A stretch of 34,380 nt of DNA, taken from positions 1 through 34,380 of the IMG/VR virus record IMGVR_UViG_3300025117_001653, one strand, 5' to 3'. Positions 1 through 7,738 of the stretch are shown piece by piece (within the stretch, counting starts at the first letter, position 1; every line of letters begins with the position of its first letter). Below the pieces are notes generated by a model. The model made no database searches, was not told the origin of the DNA, and worked only from the letters and a program-made list of their open reading frames with translations. The DNA comes from a virus. A program made the position numbers and the translations under genes.

Positions 1-534
1 GGCGGCGAAGCCGTTTCCCTCGGCGCGCTCCAGCGGCGAGGCGGTCTCGTATTGCAGCGTCCATCCCGCCCGCGCCACCGGCCGGCCGCGGAACAGCTCC
101 GCCACCGTCTCGGCGTCTATGGCCGCGCGCTGCGGCCGCCCGGCCTCGTCCAGCCGGCCATAGTTCCAGGCCTTGATCAGATGGGCGGCGCTCTCCACCG
201 CCGTGACGAAGGGGGCCAGGGCCGCCACCGTGTTTTCGTCCAGCACCGTCAGGCTCAAACCCAGGCGGCGATCAGCACCCCGACCCTGCATCAGGTTCAG
301 CAGGGTCTCGCGCCCCCGCGCCTCGATCACGGCGCAGTCGACCGGATCGGGAACCTTGAACTGCACCACCAGGGGAGCCAGGCCGGGTCGGCCCGGATTG
401 TCGCCGTCGGGTGGAACGGGCGGCAGACCGCCTTCGATCTCGACCGTCATCAGCTGGTCAGGCGTGCGGGCGGCATAGACCGCCAGCGGCAGGTCCGACA
501 CAGTCGGGGAAGCTTGGGGGGGCGTCTGGGTCAT
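1..534 (-). CDS. Probable tail assembly protein (gpG-like position), cut by window edge
   Basis: The frame is open from an ATG at 534 down to base 1, giving 178 codons without a stop, so the C-terminus lies outside the window. The sequence starts MTQTPPQASPTVSDLPLAVY and ends near a WTLQYETASPLERAEGNGF motif. It begins 7 bp after the stop of the tail tube gene. In lambda-order genomes this place is held by the tail assembly chaperone (gpG/gpGT), and many such genes make a frameshift product. The reading frame is seen directly; the role is inferred from position only. Confidence 0.7.
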   Translation of the reverse strand, partial: MTQTPPQASPTVSDLPLAVYAARTPDQLMTVEIEGGLPPVPPDGDNPGRPGLAPLVVQFKVPDPVDCAVIEARGRETLLNLMQGRGADRRLGLSLTVLDENTVAALAPFVTAVESAAHLIKAWNYGRLDEAGRPQRAAIDAETVAELFRGRPVARAGWTLQYETASPLERAEGNGFAA

Positions 535-540
535 GGGTCT

Positions 541-1497
541 TTACAGGCTGGCCAGGCTGGCGATGGACGACAGGGCCGTCACCCGCAGGGCCGGATTGCT
601 CGCCGACTGATAGGCCATCAGCGGCACGTCCACCTCGACCCCGTCGGGACCGTCGGCGCCGATCGGCGTCTCGTCCAGCAGGGCGTGGCCGCACAGGAAG
701 CGGGCGCCGCGCGCGGCCGTGCGCAACAGCTCCATCTGCATCGTCCGCTCGGTCCGCGACCAGGCGTCGGCGATGATCGACTGGTTGGCGTAACGCAGGC
801 GCACCGATCCCGTCAGGCTCGACTTGCCGTTGTATTCGATCCGGTTCGGCAGGCCGGTGCCGTCGGCCGCGCGGATCCGTTTCAGATTGCGCTTGAAGGT
901 CAGTTCCCCGCCGATCAGCTGACCGCCGGACACCGCATTCCACAGCACATTGGCCAGGGCCTCGGCCGGGCGGTCCAGGGTCGGGGCGGCCGTCACCGTG
1001 CCGGCGGCGGCTTCGTCGTCGCGCTGCTCCTCGATCCCCATGAAGGTCATCGTCACCCGGGCGAAGCCGTCGGCCTCGGGGTTCAGGCTGATCTTCATCT
1101 CCTCGCCGACGCAGCCGACATGACGGCGATAGTCGCTGGCCTGCAGCTTCTGCTGGATCGAGATATAGGGCAGGGCGGCGCCGGACTTGAAGACGTGAGC
1201 GTAGTCGGGCGAGGATCCCGTGGTCGCCGGGGCGCCGAAGAAGGCGCGCAGCCAGTAGGGGAACTGGGCGATGCACAGCGGCACCTCCACCGTCACCCTG
1301 TGGTCGGGCAGGCCCGGCCCCGGCTCGGTCGGATCGGTCAGGTTCTCGAACCCGCCGTTCAGGATCGGATCCTCGGGACGACTGCGGGTCTGACCCCCGG
1401 TGATCTTGTAGACGTTCAGGGCCTTGCGGGCCGTGGCGTTGAAGGTGGCCGAATCGACCTGCTGGGCGATCTCGACCTGGGTTTCCAGACCAAGCAT
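541..1497 (-). CDS. Phage tail tube protein
   Basis: This 318-residue protein starts at an ATG with GGAG about 8 bases upstream. It opens MLGLETQVEIAQQVDSATFN and carries the mixed beta-rich pattern of siphovirus tail tube subunits (gpV-like), including a PYISIQQKLQASDYRR stretch. It should polymerise into the non-contractile tail tube. It lies after the head-completion genes and before the probable tail assembly gene, the position of V in lambda. Length fits the longer alphaproteobacterial version of the family. The call rests on family resemblance and gene order; a tail shaft protein with an extra decoration domain is the main alternative. Confidence 0.75.
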   Translation of the reverse strand: MLGLETQVEIAQQVDSATFNATARKALNVYKITGGQTRSRPEDPILNGGFENLTDPTEPGPGLPDHRVTVEVPLCIAQFPYWLRAFFGAPATTGSSPDYAHVFKSGAALPYISIQQKLQASDYRRHVGCVGEEMKISLNPEADGFARVTMTFMGIEEQRDDEAAAGTVTAAPTLDRPAEALANVLWNAVSGGQLIGGELTFKRNLKRIRAADGTGLPNRIEYNGKSSLTGSVRLRYANQSIIADAWSRTERTMQMELLRTAARGARFLCGHALLDETPIGADGPDGVEVDVPLMAYQSASNPALRVTALSSIASLASL

Positions 1498-1576
1498 GGA
1501 CAGTCTCCGTTTGGCGCGCCGTCACTGCGGACAGTGAGGGCCGATGGGGCCTCGAAAGGCGGAAGGGGCGGGGGCC

Positions 1577-1849
1577 TTACAGACGTTGGGCCAGCTGTTC
1601 CGGCGTGGGCGCGACCAGAAGACCGTCCGGCGCGGCCGCGACCTCCGCGTCGGTCAGGTCCAGAATATGACCGGCGGGGCCGAAGGCTTCGCTGGCGGCC
1701 GTGGTCAGCCACTGGGTTTTCGCGGCTTGGAACCGCGCGCTGTCGGCTTCGGCTTCCGCCTCTGCGGCGGCCTCCAGATCGACATAGGCGTCAGCCTCGA
1801 CATCGGTCGAGGATGCGGCGGGCGCCGGGGCGGTCTTGGTCTTGCTCAT
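1577..1849 (-). CDS. Small late-operon protein of unknown function
   Basis: This 90-residue protein starts at MSKTKTAPAP, chosen because GAGGA lies about 6 bases upstream of the ATG and because sequence further upstream is out-of-frame shadow of the next gene. The N-terminal third is Ala/Glu-rich; the C-terminus reads LTDAEVAAAPDGLLVAPTPE. It starts 11 bp after the preceding gene, between a head/tail completion protein and the tail tube gene, so a minor structural or assembly role is likely. I do not recognise a family. Confidence 0.7.
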   Translation of the reverse strand: MSKTKTAPAPAASSTDVEADAYVDLEAAAEAEAEADSARFQAAKTQWLTTAASEAFGPAGHILDLTDAEVAAAPDGLLVAPTPEQLAQRL

Positions 1850-1860
1850 GGGGGTTCCTC

Positions 1861-2298
1861 TCAACCGCCGGCGCTGGGCGCGGCGAACAGCAGCCGCACG
1901 GTCACGTCCAGACCGCCGGCCATCCACTTGTTGCGATCCAGCTCGGCGGGTTCGATCCCGCCGTGCGCGATCCGTGCATCCTCCACCTTGCCGCCCAGGG
2001 TCGGATCGGCCTCCAGGGCGGCGCGGATCGTATCGACACCGGCCCAGACCGCATCGCGGCGCTCGGCCTCGGCCACCTTGCGGGCCAGGGTGATCAGAGG
2101 CTCGGCCTTCAGGTCGTAGACGGGGCCGGACAGGACGCGCAGCGTCTCGGCGCTCTCGTCGTCCTGCATCGACACCACGATGTCGGCGGCGTCGAAATGC
2201 TTCATCCCCTCGGGATTGCGGAAAAGCCTAGCGGGGGCCGGAAAGGCGGCCGCCAACACCGTTTCCAGGGCCGCATGGGCTTCGGCGATCCGGTTCAC
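1861..2298 (-). CDS. Probable tail completion/terminator protein (gpZ/gpU position)
   Basis: The 145-residue product begins at a GTG (VNRIAEAHAALETVLAAAFP) whose bases overlap the TGA of the upstream gene as GTGA, implying translational coupling. Size, alpha/beta pattern and place (after the head-tail joining gene, before the tail tube) match minor tail or tail-terminator proteins of siphoviruses. It ends VRLLFAAPSAGG, a beta strand followed by a small tail. No catalytic motif is visible. The structural role is inferred from order and size. Confidence 0.65.
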   Translation of the reverse strand: MNRIAEAHAALETVLAAAFPAPARLFRNPEGMKHFDAADIVVSMQDDESAETLRVLSGPVYDLKAEPLITLARKVAEAERRDAVWAGVDTIRAALEADPTLGGKVEDARIAHGGIEPAELDRNKWMAGGLDVTVRLLFAAPSAGG

Positions 2299-2654
2299 AG
2301 CTTCACCACGGCGCAGCGCAAGGCATGGCCCCAGATGTCGTCCTCGACCGGATCCTCGCCGATACAGAACCGCGTCTCTCCGCCCCCGTCGCGGGGCAGG
2401 ACGAAGATCCCGCCCGTCATCGGCTGGCAATCCCGGCTGCGCACGATCACGGCCTCAGGCCGGTCCGTGGTCTCGAGCCCGCCCCGGCCCAGGGCGAACC
2501 CGCCGCGCGAACGGTCGGCGATGCGACGATGCCGGATCACCACGATGTCGGTCACAGGGTCGCCGCCGCCCGCAGGCGGAACATAGCTGGACCCCGGCGT
2601 GCCGAAGGCTTCGAAGGCGTCGTCGACGACGCCAGCGGCGGTATCGGCGTCCAT
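2295..2654 (-). CDS. Probable head-tail joining protein (gpFII-like position)
   Basis: A 119-residue protein starting MDADTAAGVVDDAFEAFGTP from an ATG with GAGGG about 6 bases upstream. It is short, beta-rich and without catalytic motifs, like lambda gpFII (117 aa) and other connector proteins bridging portal and tail. It is the first gene after the major capsid gene and its terminator-like hairpin. Its stop overlaps the next start by 4 bases (GTGA). Assigned from gene order and length. Confidence 0.65.
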   Translation of the reverse strand: MDADTAAGVVDDAFEAFGTPGSSYVPPAGGGDPVTDIVVIRHRRIADRSRGGFALGRGGLETTDRPEAVIVRSRDCQPMTGGIFVLPRDGGGETRFCIGEDPVEDDIWGHALRCAVVKL

Positions 2655-2673
2655 CGGAACCCTCGTCTATTCG

Positions 2674-2711
2674 AAAAAAGGGGGGGCCGGTTCGGCAATG
2701 AACCGGCCCCC
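2674..2711 (-). terminator. Intrinsic terminator-like hairpin downstream of capsid gene
   Basis: An 11-bp perfect stem (2682-2692 with 2701-2711, GGGGGCCGGTT pairing with AACCGGCCCCC) with an 8-base loop is followed on the minus strand by TTTTTT (A-tract at 2674-2679). It lies only about 20 bp upstream of the head-tail joining gene, so it would cut or attenuate late transcription between capsid and tail genes unless overridden. Confidence 0.75.
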
Positions 2712-2815
2712 TCTGGCGACATCGTCCTGCGATGCGCCATACATGCCCCCGGCGGGGGCCTTCTGCCTCGACCGGACGCCCCCGCACGGTCAAGGCGAAG
2801 TCCTGCCCTCAAACA

Positions 2816-2836
2816 GCCCGCCACCGCGTGGCGGGC
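2816..2836 (-). terminator. Second GC-rich hairpin just after the capsid gene
   Basis: A perfect 9-bp stem (GCCCGCCAC with GTGGCGGGC) with a 3-base loop lies 16 bp after the capsid stop. On the minus strand it is followed only by TGTTTGAGGG, so it is a weak terminator or a 3'-end stabilising and processing structure. The 2712-2851 interval holds no convincing gene. Confidence 0.45.
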
Positions 2837-2851
2837 GCTAGGGCGCAGTCC

Positions 2852-3850
2852 TTAGGTGCGCTTGCCCTTCACCAGGCAGCGCGGACGGGTGCAGATGTTC
2901 AGCGGGTTCGACTGGGCCTCGAAGTCGACGCGCTTGCCCCACTGGTCGACCACGCCCTTGGCGTAGCGCGGCAGGCCGATGGTGTTGACCGTCTCGATGT
3001 AGTTGGCGGGCGCAAACCGGGTGATGAACAGGTCCGGCACCCCGGTCGGGTACAGGTGGCACTTGTTCGTATTGATCAGGTTGAAGCCGCCGTTGCGGTA
3101 GTTGATGAACAGGATGCCGCCGAACTCGACCGAGTCGAAGACATAGCCTTCGCGCAGGCGGCGGCCCTCCTGATACTTGTAGGTCTCCCGCACCTCGGGA
3201 TGGGCGATCAGGTCGTCGAAGAAGGCGTCGCCGCACAGGGCTTCGATGCCGGTCGGCTCGGCCGCGCCCAGTTCCGCCGAGATGGCGCGCACGACCGAGG
3301 CGCACTTCTTGCGCAGGGCGCCGGAGGCGGGGTTGGCGTTGTCCAGGTCGAAGTCGACCTCGTCCAGCTGGGTCACGCCGAACTCGCTGAACAGGTCGAT
3401 CAGGACCGATCCGTCCGCGTCCAGAACCACGCCCTGGATGGCGCCGACGCGGTGATATTCCAGGGTGACGTCCAGATTGTCGGCCATGTCGGCCGCGCGC
3501 TGGTTCCGCAGGTTTTCCACAGTCTCCAGCGTGGCTTCCGTGCCGAACTGGCGCACGCCGATGACCTCGCTGGCCATGGCGAAGTCTTCCTCGCGCAGGT
3601 GCGGCACGACGAAGGAGCGGATTTTGCGGCGCTTGCGCTGGGCCGCCGTCACGGGGCCTTCGCGATTCGAGGTCTGCACGAGGCGCAGCTGGCCTTCGCG
3701 CTCCTCGATCAGCACGGTGTTGGTGGCGACGCCCCTTTCGGTGAAGAGGCCGCGACGGCTGACGAACCCCGGCTTGTAGGGAACCGCCGAAATGGCCGCG
3801 GTCATCGTCTGAAGCGAGAACGCGTCGGGAGTGAACGTGTCCGCGAGCAT
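2852..3850 (-). CDS. Major capsid protein E (lambda gpE family)
   Basis: A 332-residue protein of the Phage_cap_E family, close in length to lambda gpE (341 aa). It begins MLADTFTPDAFSLQTMTAAI and shows the family pattern: an early segment pairing VPYKPG with a FTERGVATNTVLIEEREG strand, and a C-terminal NYRNGGFNLINTNKCHLYPT segment typical of HK97-fold E proteins. It forms the icosahedral shell stabilised by the gpD-like protein encoded just upstream. The ATG has AAGGA about 10 bases upstream. It is bounded by hairpins on both sides, unlike the rest of the operon. Confidence 0.92.
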   Translation of the reverse strand: MLADTFTPDAFSLQTMTAAISAVPYKPGFVSRRGLFTERGVATNTVLIEEREGQLRLVQTSNREGPVTAAQRKRRKIRSFVVPHLREEDFAMASEVIGVRQFGTEATLETVENLRNQRAADMADNLDVTLEYHRVGAIQGVVLDADGSVLIDLFSEFGVTQLDEVDFDLDNANPASGALRKKCASVVRAISAELGAAEPTGIEALCGDAFFDDLIAHPEVRETYKYQEGRRLREGYVFDSVEFGGILFINYRNGGFNLINTNKCHLYPTGVPDLFITRFAPANYIETVNTIGLPRYAKGVVDQWGKRVDFEAQSNPLNICTRPRCLVKGKRT

Positions 3851-3867
3851 GGCGGCTGTCCTTTCTG

Positions 3868-3896
3868 CAAAAGAAAAGGCCCGCCGAAGCGGGCCT
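3868..3896 (-). terminator. Intrinsic terminator-like hairpin with TTCG loop before capsid gene
   Basis: Read on the minus strand, an 8-bp stem AGGCCCGC/GCGGGCCT closes a TTCG tetraloop and is followed by TTTCTTTTGC. It sits between the decoration and capsid genes; its T-tract ends about 18 bases before the capsid start, just ahead of the ribosome binding site. It may attenuate transcription or mark an RNA processing point leaving a protected 5' end on capsid mRNA. Confidence 0.7.
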
Positions 3897-3925
3897 CAGT
3901 TGAGGGTGGGGGTGGAAGGAAGGGT

Positions 3926-4567
3926 TCAGCGAACCTTGATGCCCAGCTTGCGCAGCTGGGCGCGCGCCTCGACCTTGTCCGACAGGCTGGCGCCGTCCGG
4001 ATAGGCGATCAGATTGCCGTTCACCTCGGCGTCGCCGTCGATCATCACGGCCGGGGCGGTCTCGCCCACGCCGGTCGTAACCGCCTCGAACAGGAGGCCC
4101 GCCGCCGGTGCGCCGTCGACCGACCAGGCGACGTACTGACGCTCGGCCGCATCGGCGACGACCTCGATCTCGAAGCTGTCGCCGGCGACGAAGTCGGTCG
4201 AGCCGTCCGCCAGGGTGAAGTTGATCTTGCCGTTATAGGCCACCGCCACCTTGCCGTTCGGCAGGGCGACGCCGTCGGGGCCTTCCAGAGAGAAGATCCC
4301 GCCGTTGGCGGCCGGCTCGATGATCGTCAGCACATAGACGCCGGGGGCGGCGTCCGCGTCGACGGTGATGGCGCCGATCGTGCCGTTGCCGGTGTTGCCA
4401 GACGCCGCGGTGGCGGCGGCCGAGGCGCCGACTAGGGACAGGGCCAGGATGGCGCCGACCCTCAGCGTCTGGGACGCGGCGATGGTGATGTTTTCGCGCG
4501 AGCGGGTGCGCGAGGCTTCGGAAATCACAAACTCGCCCGCGTGGGCCGTCTCAGTTTGAACCGCCAT
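3926..4567 (-). CDS. Head decoration protein (lambda gpD-like)
   Basis: The 213-residue product contains the gpD-like fold signature: an N-terminal segment with FVISEASRTRSRENITIAAS, then a VGAILALS beta strand, and a C-terminal IDGDAEVNGNLIAYPDGAS stretch like that of HDPD proteins. It should trimerise on the capsid surface and stabilise it against packaged DNA. It is about twice the length of lambda gpD (110 aa); the extra residues (about 50-150) form a beta-rich insertion with VDADAAPGVYVLTIIEP, common in proteobacterial prophage homologues. GAGGAG lies upstream of the ATG. It is flanked by the putative scaffold and capsid genes. Confidence 0.88.
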   Translation of the reverse strand: MAVQTETAHAGEFVISEASRTRSRENITIAASQTLRVGAILALSLVGASAAATAASGNTGNGTIGAITVDADAAPGVYVLTIIEPAANGGIFSLEGPDGVALPNGKVAVAYNGKINFTLADGSTDFVAGDSFEIEVVADAAERQYVAWSVDGAPAAGLLFEAVTTGVGETAPAVMIDGDAEVNGNLIAYPDGASLSDKVEARAQLRKLGIKVR

Positions 4568-4631
4568 GGGTCCGTCTCCTCAGGTTTGCGGGATCGCCGC
4601 GTTGATGGGGCCGTGTCGAGGCTGGACCGGC

Positions 4632-5072
4632 TTAGCCGGCCATGCTCTTGGCGCGGGCCGCGTACAGGTCGTGGGCCGGCGGGATCGCAGCCTGTTGCTT
4701 CTCGCCCAGCTTGGCGACGGTCATGTCCGGCGCCGAAGTGACCAGGGGCTTGACGTCCGCCGCCTTGGCGCCGCCGCGCGCGACGTCCAGACAGGCGGCG
4801 CGATAGGAGGCCTCGGTCGCCGTGTCCGCATTGGCCGCCGCCGCCAGGGCGGTCAGCTGGTCGCGGACGGACGGCAGGGCCAGGGACGCCAGCTCCAGCG
4901 CCATGCCGGCCGACAGGGCCGGGGCGGAAGCCTGGGTGATCGAACCGGCGACGGGCGCGGCCGGGGCGGCCTCGGCCGCCGGCGGCGCAGCGTTCGCGGC
5001 GGCGGCGGCGATGGCCTCGTCGCTCAGAGCGGAAGCGGCGGCGGCGACGGCCGCCAGGGTCGTGGTGGTCAT
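4632..5072 (-). CDS. Ala-rich protein, putative scaffold or protease partner
   Basis: A 146-residue, extremely Ala-rich protein (MTTTTLAAVAAAASALSDEA) with a low-complexity N-terminal half and a helical C-terminus ending DLYAARAKSMAG. AGGAG precedes the ATG. In lambda the scaffold Nu3 lies between protease C and decoration protein D, exactly this position. Helical, low-complexity composition fits a scaffold that is later degraded, but there is no sequence proof. Unlike Nu3 it is a separate downstream gene and not nested inside the protease frame. Confidence 0.7.
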   Translation of the reverse strand: MTTTTLAAVAAAASALSDEAIAAAAANAAPPAAEAAPAAPVAGSITQASAPALSAGMALELASLALPSVRDQLTALAAAANADTATEASYRAACLDVARGGAKAADVKPLVTSAPDMTVAKLGEKQQAAIPPAHDLYAARAKSMAG

Positions 5073-5098
5073 GGTCTTCTCCTGGGTTGGCGGAGGCG

Positions 5099-6022
5099 TC
5101 AGCCGCCGCGGTTGACCGCCTTGCGGAAGGCGTCGAAGGCTTCGTTTCCGGCGCCGATCGCATCGACCAGGCCGATCCTGGCGGCGTCGGAACCCGAGAA
5201 CACCTCGGCCTCGGTCGCCAGGGCCTGGGCCTTGTTGAACCGGGCGCCGCGATAACGGCCGACAGCCGTCGCGAACTGATCGCGCACCTCATCTACCTGG
5301 GCCTGCAGGCGGGCGACGGCCGTCTCCAGCGGCGCCGCCGGATGGGTGTCGGCCTTGAACTGACCCGCGCGGATCACCGTCGCCTTCAGCCCCTGCTGTT
5401 CCAGGGCGCCGCGCGCATCCACCATCAGACACAGGGCGCCGATGGACCCGGCCGAACCTTCGCGGGGCATGACGATCTGACGGCAAGGAGCCGCCAGCAG
5501 ATAGGCGGCCGAGTTGGCGTGGCTGGTCAGGATGGCCATGGTCGGCTTTTCGCGCGACAGGGCGAAGATCATCTCCGCCGTCTCGAAGGCGCCGGCGGCC
5601 TCGCCGCCCATGCTGTCGATCTCGAAGACGGCGGCGCGCACCGACGGATCGCGTCTGGCCCGCGCCACCTGCGCCTGGAGACCCTGATAGGAGGTCTGGC
5701 CCGAAGACTGACCGACATAGGCGCCCTTGTGCACCAGGGTGCCTTCCACCCCGACCACGGCGACGCCGTCGACCATGTCGAAACCCCGGCCGCCCTGGGC
5801 CTCGATCACCCGGCCCAGCCGATCCCCGATCCGGCCCATGGCGACGTCCGACGCCCGGCCGTCCTGAAACGCCACATGGGCCACCGCCGGAGCATCCATG
5901 GACACCCCGCCGTCGACCAGACGCGCGCCGATGCCGGTCAATATGCCGGCCATCTTGGTGTCGGCGATCATCAGCGGCGTGTCGAACACCCGCGCGGCGA
6001 TATGAGGCGCAAGGAAGCTCAT
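5099..6022 (-). CDS. Capsid maturation protease, S49 family (lambda gpC-like)
   Basis: A 307-residue SppA/ClpP-fold serine peptidase. The oxyanion segment FEIDSMGGEAAG (about 133-144) precedes the nucleophile region TSHANSAAYLLAA, with probable catalytic Ser171, followed by GSAGSIGALC and a candidate general-base Lys223 in AGQFKADTHP. It should cleave scaffold and portal during prohead maturation. The ATG overlaps the portal stop by four bases (ATGA), so it is coupled to portal translation. The C-terminal part (about 235-307) is helical and could extend the scaffolding function. Confidence 0.9.
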   Translation of the reverse strand: MSFLAPHIAARVFDTPLMIADTKMAGILTGIGARLVDGGVSMDAPAVAHVAFQDGRASDVAMGRIGDRLGRVIEAQGGRGFDMVDGVAVVGVEGTLVHKGAYVGQSSGQTSYQGLQAQVARARRDPSVRAAVFEIDSMGGEAAGAFETAEMIFALSREKPTMAILTSHANSAAYLLAAPCRQIVMPREGSAGSIGALCLMVDARGALEQQGLKATVIRAGQFKADTHPAAPLETAVARLQAQVDEVRDQFATAVGRYRGARFNKAQALATEAEVFSGSDAARIGLVDAIGAGNEAFDAFRKAVNRGG

Positions 6023-7512
6023 GCGTCGTCGTCCTCTTCGGCGGTGTCGTCTTCGGGCGTGTCGTCTTCCGGGTCTTCGGCGGCGGCCGTGGCCTGGGGC
6101 TTGGCGGTTCCGCCGCGCTTCAGGCCCAGACCGGCTTCGCGCTTCTGTTCGGCGGCGATCTCGTCGTCCAGTTCGATGGGGTCCTCGCCGCGCTCGGCGG
6201 CGACCCGCGAGCGGGACTTCAGCAGGTTGTCGACCAGCAGGACGTCGGACTGGGCGTCGCCGCGCGGGTCGACGTATTCCCAGAACTGCGGGATATGGTC
6301 GATGTTCTCATAGGCGCTGACCAGGCGGGAGGCGCCGCGCGGCAGACTGATGTCCCCCCGCAGCAGGGCGTCCGACAGGGCCGCGATCAGGGCCGGATCG
6401 CAGAAGCCGGGGATCAGGGTGAACTGCTGGCGTTGCTCGACGCGCCGACGGAACGGCTGGCGGCCCGCGCGGGTCGAGGAGAAGTTGGCCTTGCGCAGGT
6501 CGCCGGTCGTCTCGGCGTAGGGGACGCCCATGGCCGAGGTGACGCGTGTGGACTGGCGGAAGGTGAAGGCGTCGTAGTTGTTGCCGGGGTCCGGCGGGCT
6601 GATCGTGCTGACCTTCTCGCCCGGCGCGCCCTCGATGATCGAGCCGGGCGTGATGCTCATCTCGGCCGGTTCGGGATTGGCTTCGGTGCCCGACCGCGCG
6701 TCCGTGCCTTCGCGCTCGATGAAGACGGCGAAGGCCGTTCCGGCGTTCGCGCGCTCCAGGGCCGAGTTGTCGTAGTCGTCCAGCTTGTTGGCCGGGATCA
6801 GGGCGGCGCGCGTCTGCGGCAGGCCCCGCAGCTGCCCCGGCTGCTCGACATTGTAGACGTGCAGGATCTCTTCGGCCGGCACCCGCTCCATGGCCTGGGC
6901 GGTCTGTTGTTTCGTGCCGTCGCCGGGATGCTGGCGATAGAAGTGATAGGCGACGCGGCGGCCGGCCGGGTCGAACTCGATCCCCAGACGAACCTCGTTG
7001 CCGGGCAGAGCCGTGGTGGCGCTATTGTCGTAGGGCAGCTGCTCCGAACAGATCAGCTGGAACTGCAGGGGCCGGTCGGCCGAACGGACCAGCCGCACGA
7101 AACACTCGCCGGCCTCGACCACTTCGCTGTCGATAATGGCCTGAAGACCGTAATAGGTCGTGCGGCCGTCAAAGTCGCAGATCTTGGCGTAGCGGTTGAA
7201 CCAGGCGTGCAGGGCGCGCCGGACCTCGGGCTTGACGCCGGGCCAGGTCGGGGTCAGGCCCGTCCCGACCGAATAGGCGACCCACGTCGCCTTTGCCGCC
7301 GACAGCAGGCCGCCTTCGCGCGTATGAAAGCGAGAGCGCGCGCGCAGCGTCGCGCCCGCCGAGGCGATGGCGCTGTTGATGTGCCGCCGCTCGGTCTCGA
7401 AGGTGCTCGACAGCCGCCCGTTGCGAGCCCCGCGCAGGCCGCCGTCCGCCGAGGCCGACATCCTTTGCAGGCCAAGCCCGGCCAGGGCGCGGTCGATCAG
7501 GCTGGGCCGCAT
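6019..7512 (-). CDS. Portal protein (lambda gpB family)
   Basis: This 497-residue protein matches the lambda-type portal family in length (gpB is 533 aa) and motifs: an N-terminal ATWVAYSVGTGLTPTWP segment, the FECVRL-like GECFVRLVRSADRPLQFQLI region, and a central HVYNVEQPGQLRGLP motif. It forms the dodecameric ring through which DNA enters the head. It ends in an acidic tail rich in Glu and Asp (from about residue 475). The ATG overlaps the stop of the gpW-like gene by one base (TGATG) and the stop overlaps the protease start (ATGA). Confidence 0.92.
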   Translation of the reverse strand: MRPSLIDRALAGLGLQRMSASADGGLRGARNGRLSSTFETERRHINSAIASAGATLRARSRFHTREGGLLSAAKATWVAYSVGTGLTPTWPGVKPEVRRALHAWFNRYAKICDFDGRTTYYGLQAIIDSEVVEAGECFVRLVRSADRPLQFQLICSEQLPYDNSATTALPGNEVRLGIEFDPAGRRVAYHFYRQHPGDGTKQQTAQAMERVPAEEILHVYNVEQPGQLRGLPQTRAALIPANKLDDYDNSALERANAGTAFAVFIEREGTDARSGTEANPEPAEMSITPGSIIEGAPGEKVSTISPPDPGNNYDAFTFRQSTRVTSAMGVPYAETTGDLRKANFSSTRAGRQPFRRRVEQRQQFTLIPGFCDPALIAALSDALLRGDISLPRGASRLVSAYENIDHIPQFWEYVDPRGDAQSDVLLVDNLLKSRSRVAAERGEDPIELDDEIAAEQKREAGLGLKRGGTAKPQATAAAEDPEDDTPEDDTAEEDDDA

Positions 7513-7733
7513 CAGTAATCGCTCCGAATACGGACAGGGCGCACGATCAGGGTCGAGGCCGGCGCCCCGCTGATGGCGGCGGCGATCTCGGCGCGGATCG
7601 CGGACAGGGCGTCCTGGATCTCCGAGATGGGTCGGTTCTCGCGCTTGAAGTCGTCATAGAAGACAGACTTGGTCGGATCGCCGAGCGCGCGCACCAGCCG
7701 GCTCTCGGCCCCGCGCAACTGCTCCAGCGTCAT
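7512..7733 (-). CDS. Head-tail joining protein gpW-like
   Basis: The 73-residue product (MTLEQLRGAESRLVRALGDP) fits gpW (68 aa in lambda) in size and in place between terminase and portal. The helix-strand-helix pattern with YDDFKRENRPISEIQDAL is typical. It plugs the portal after packaging and provides the tail docking surface. The ATG is 5 bp past the terminase stop. Confidence 0.8.
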   Translation of the reverse strand: MTLEQLRGAESRLVRALGDPTKSVFYDDFKRENRPISEIQDALSAIRAEIAAAISGAPASTLIVRPVRIRSDY

Positions 7734-7738
7734 GTCGC

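Noticed and set aside
52-2586. Plus-strand open frame of 844 codons
   Set aside because: It lies opposite five late genes with good starts and overlaps; its protein is Arg/Gly/His-rich without motifs, a typical antisense shadow in GC-rich DNA.
2667-2744. 25-codon minus-strand frame through the capsid-downstream hairpin
   Set aside because: No ribosome binding site, and most of it is the terminator stem and T-tract.
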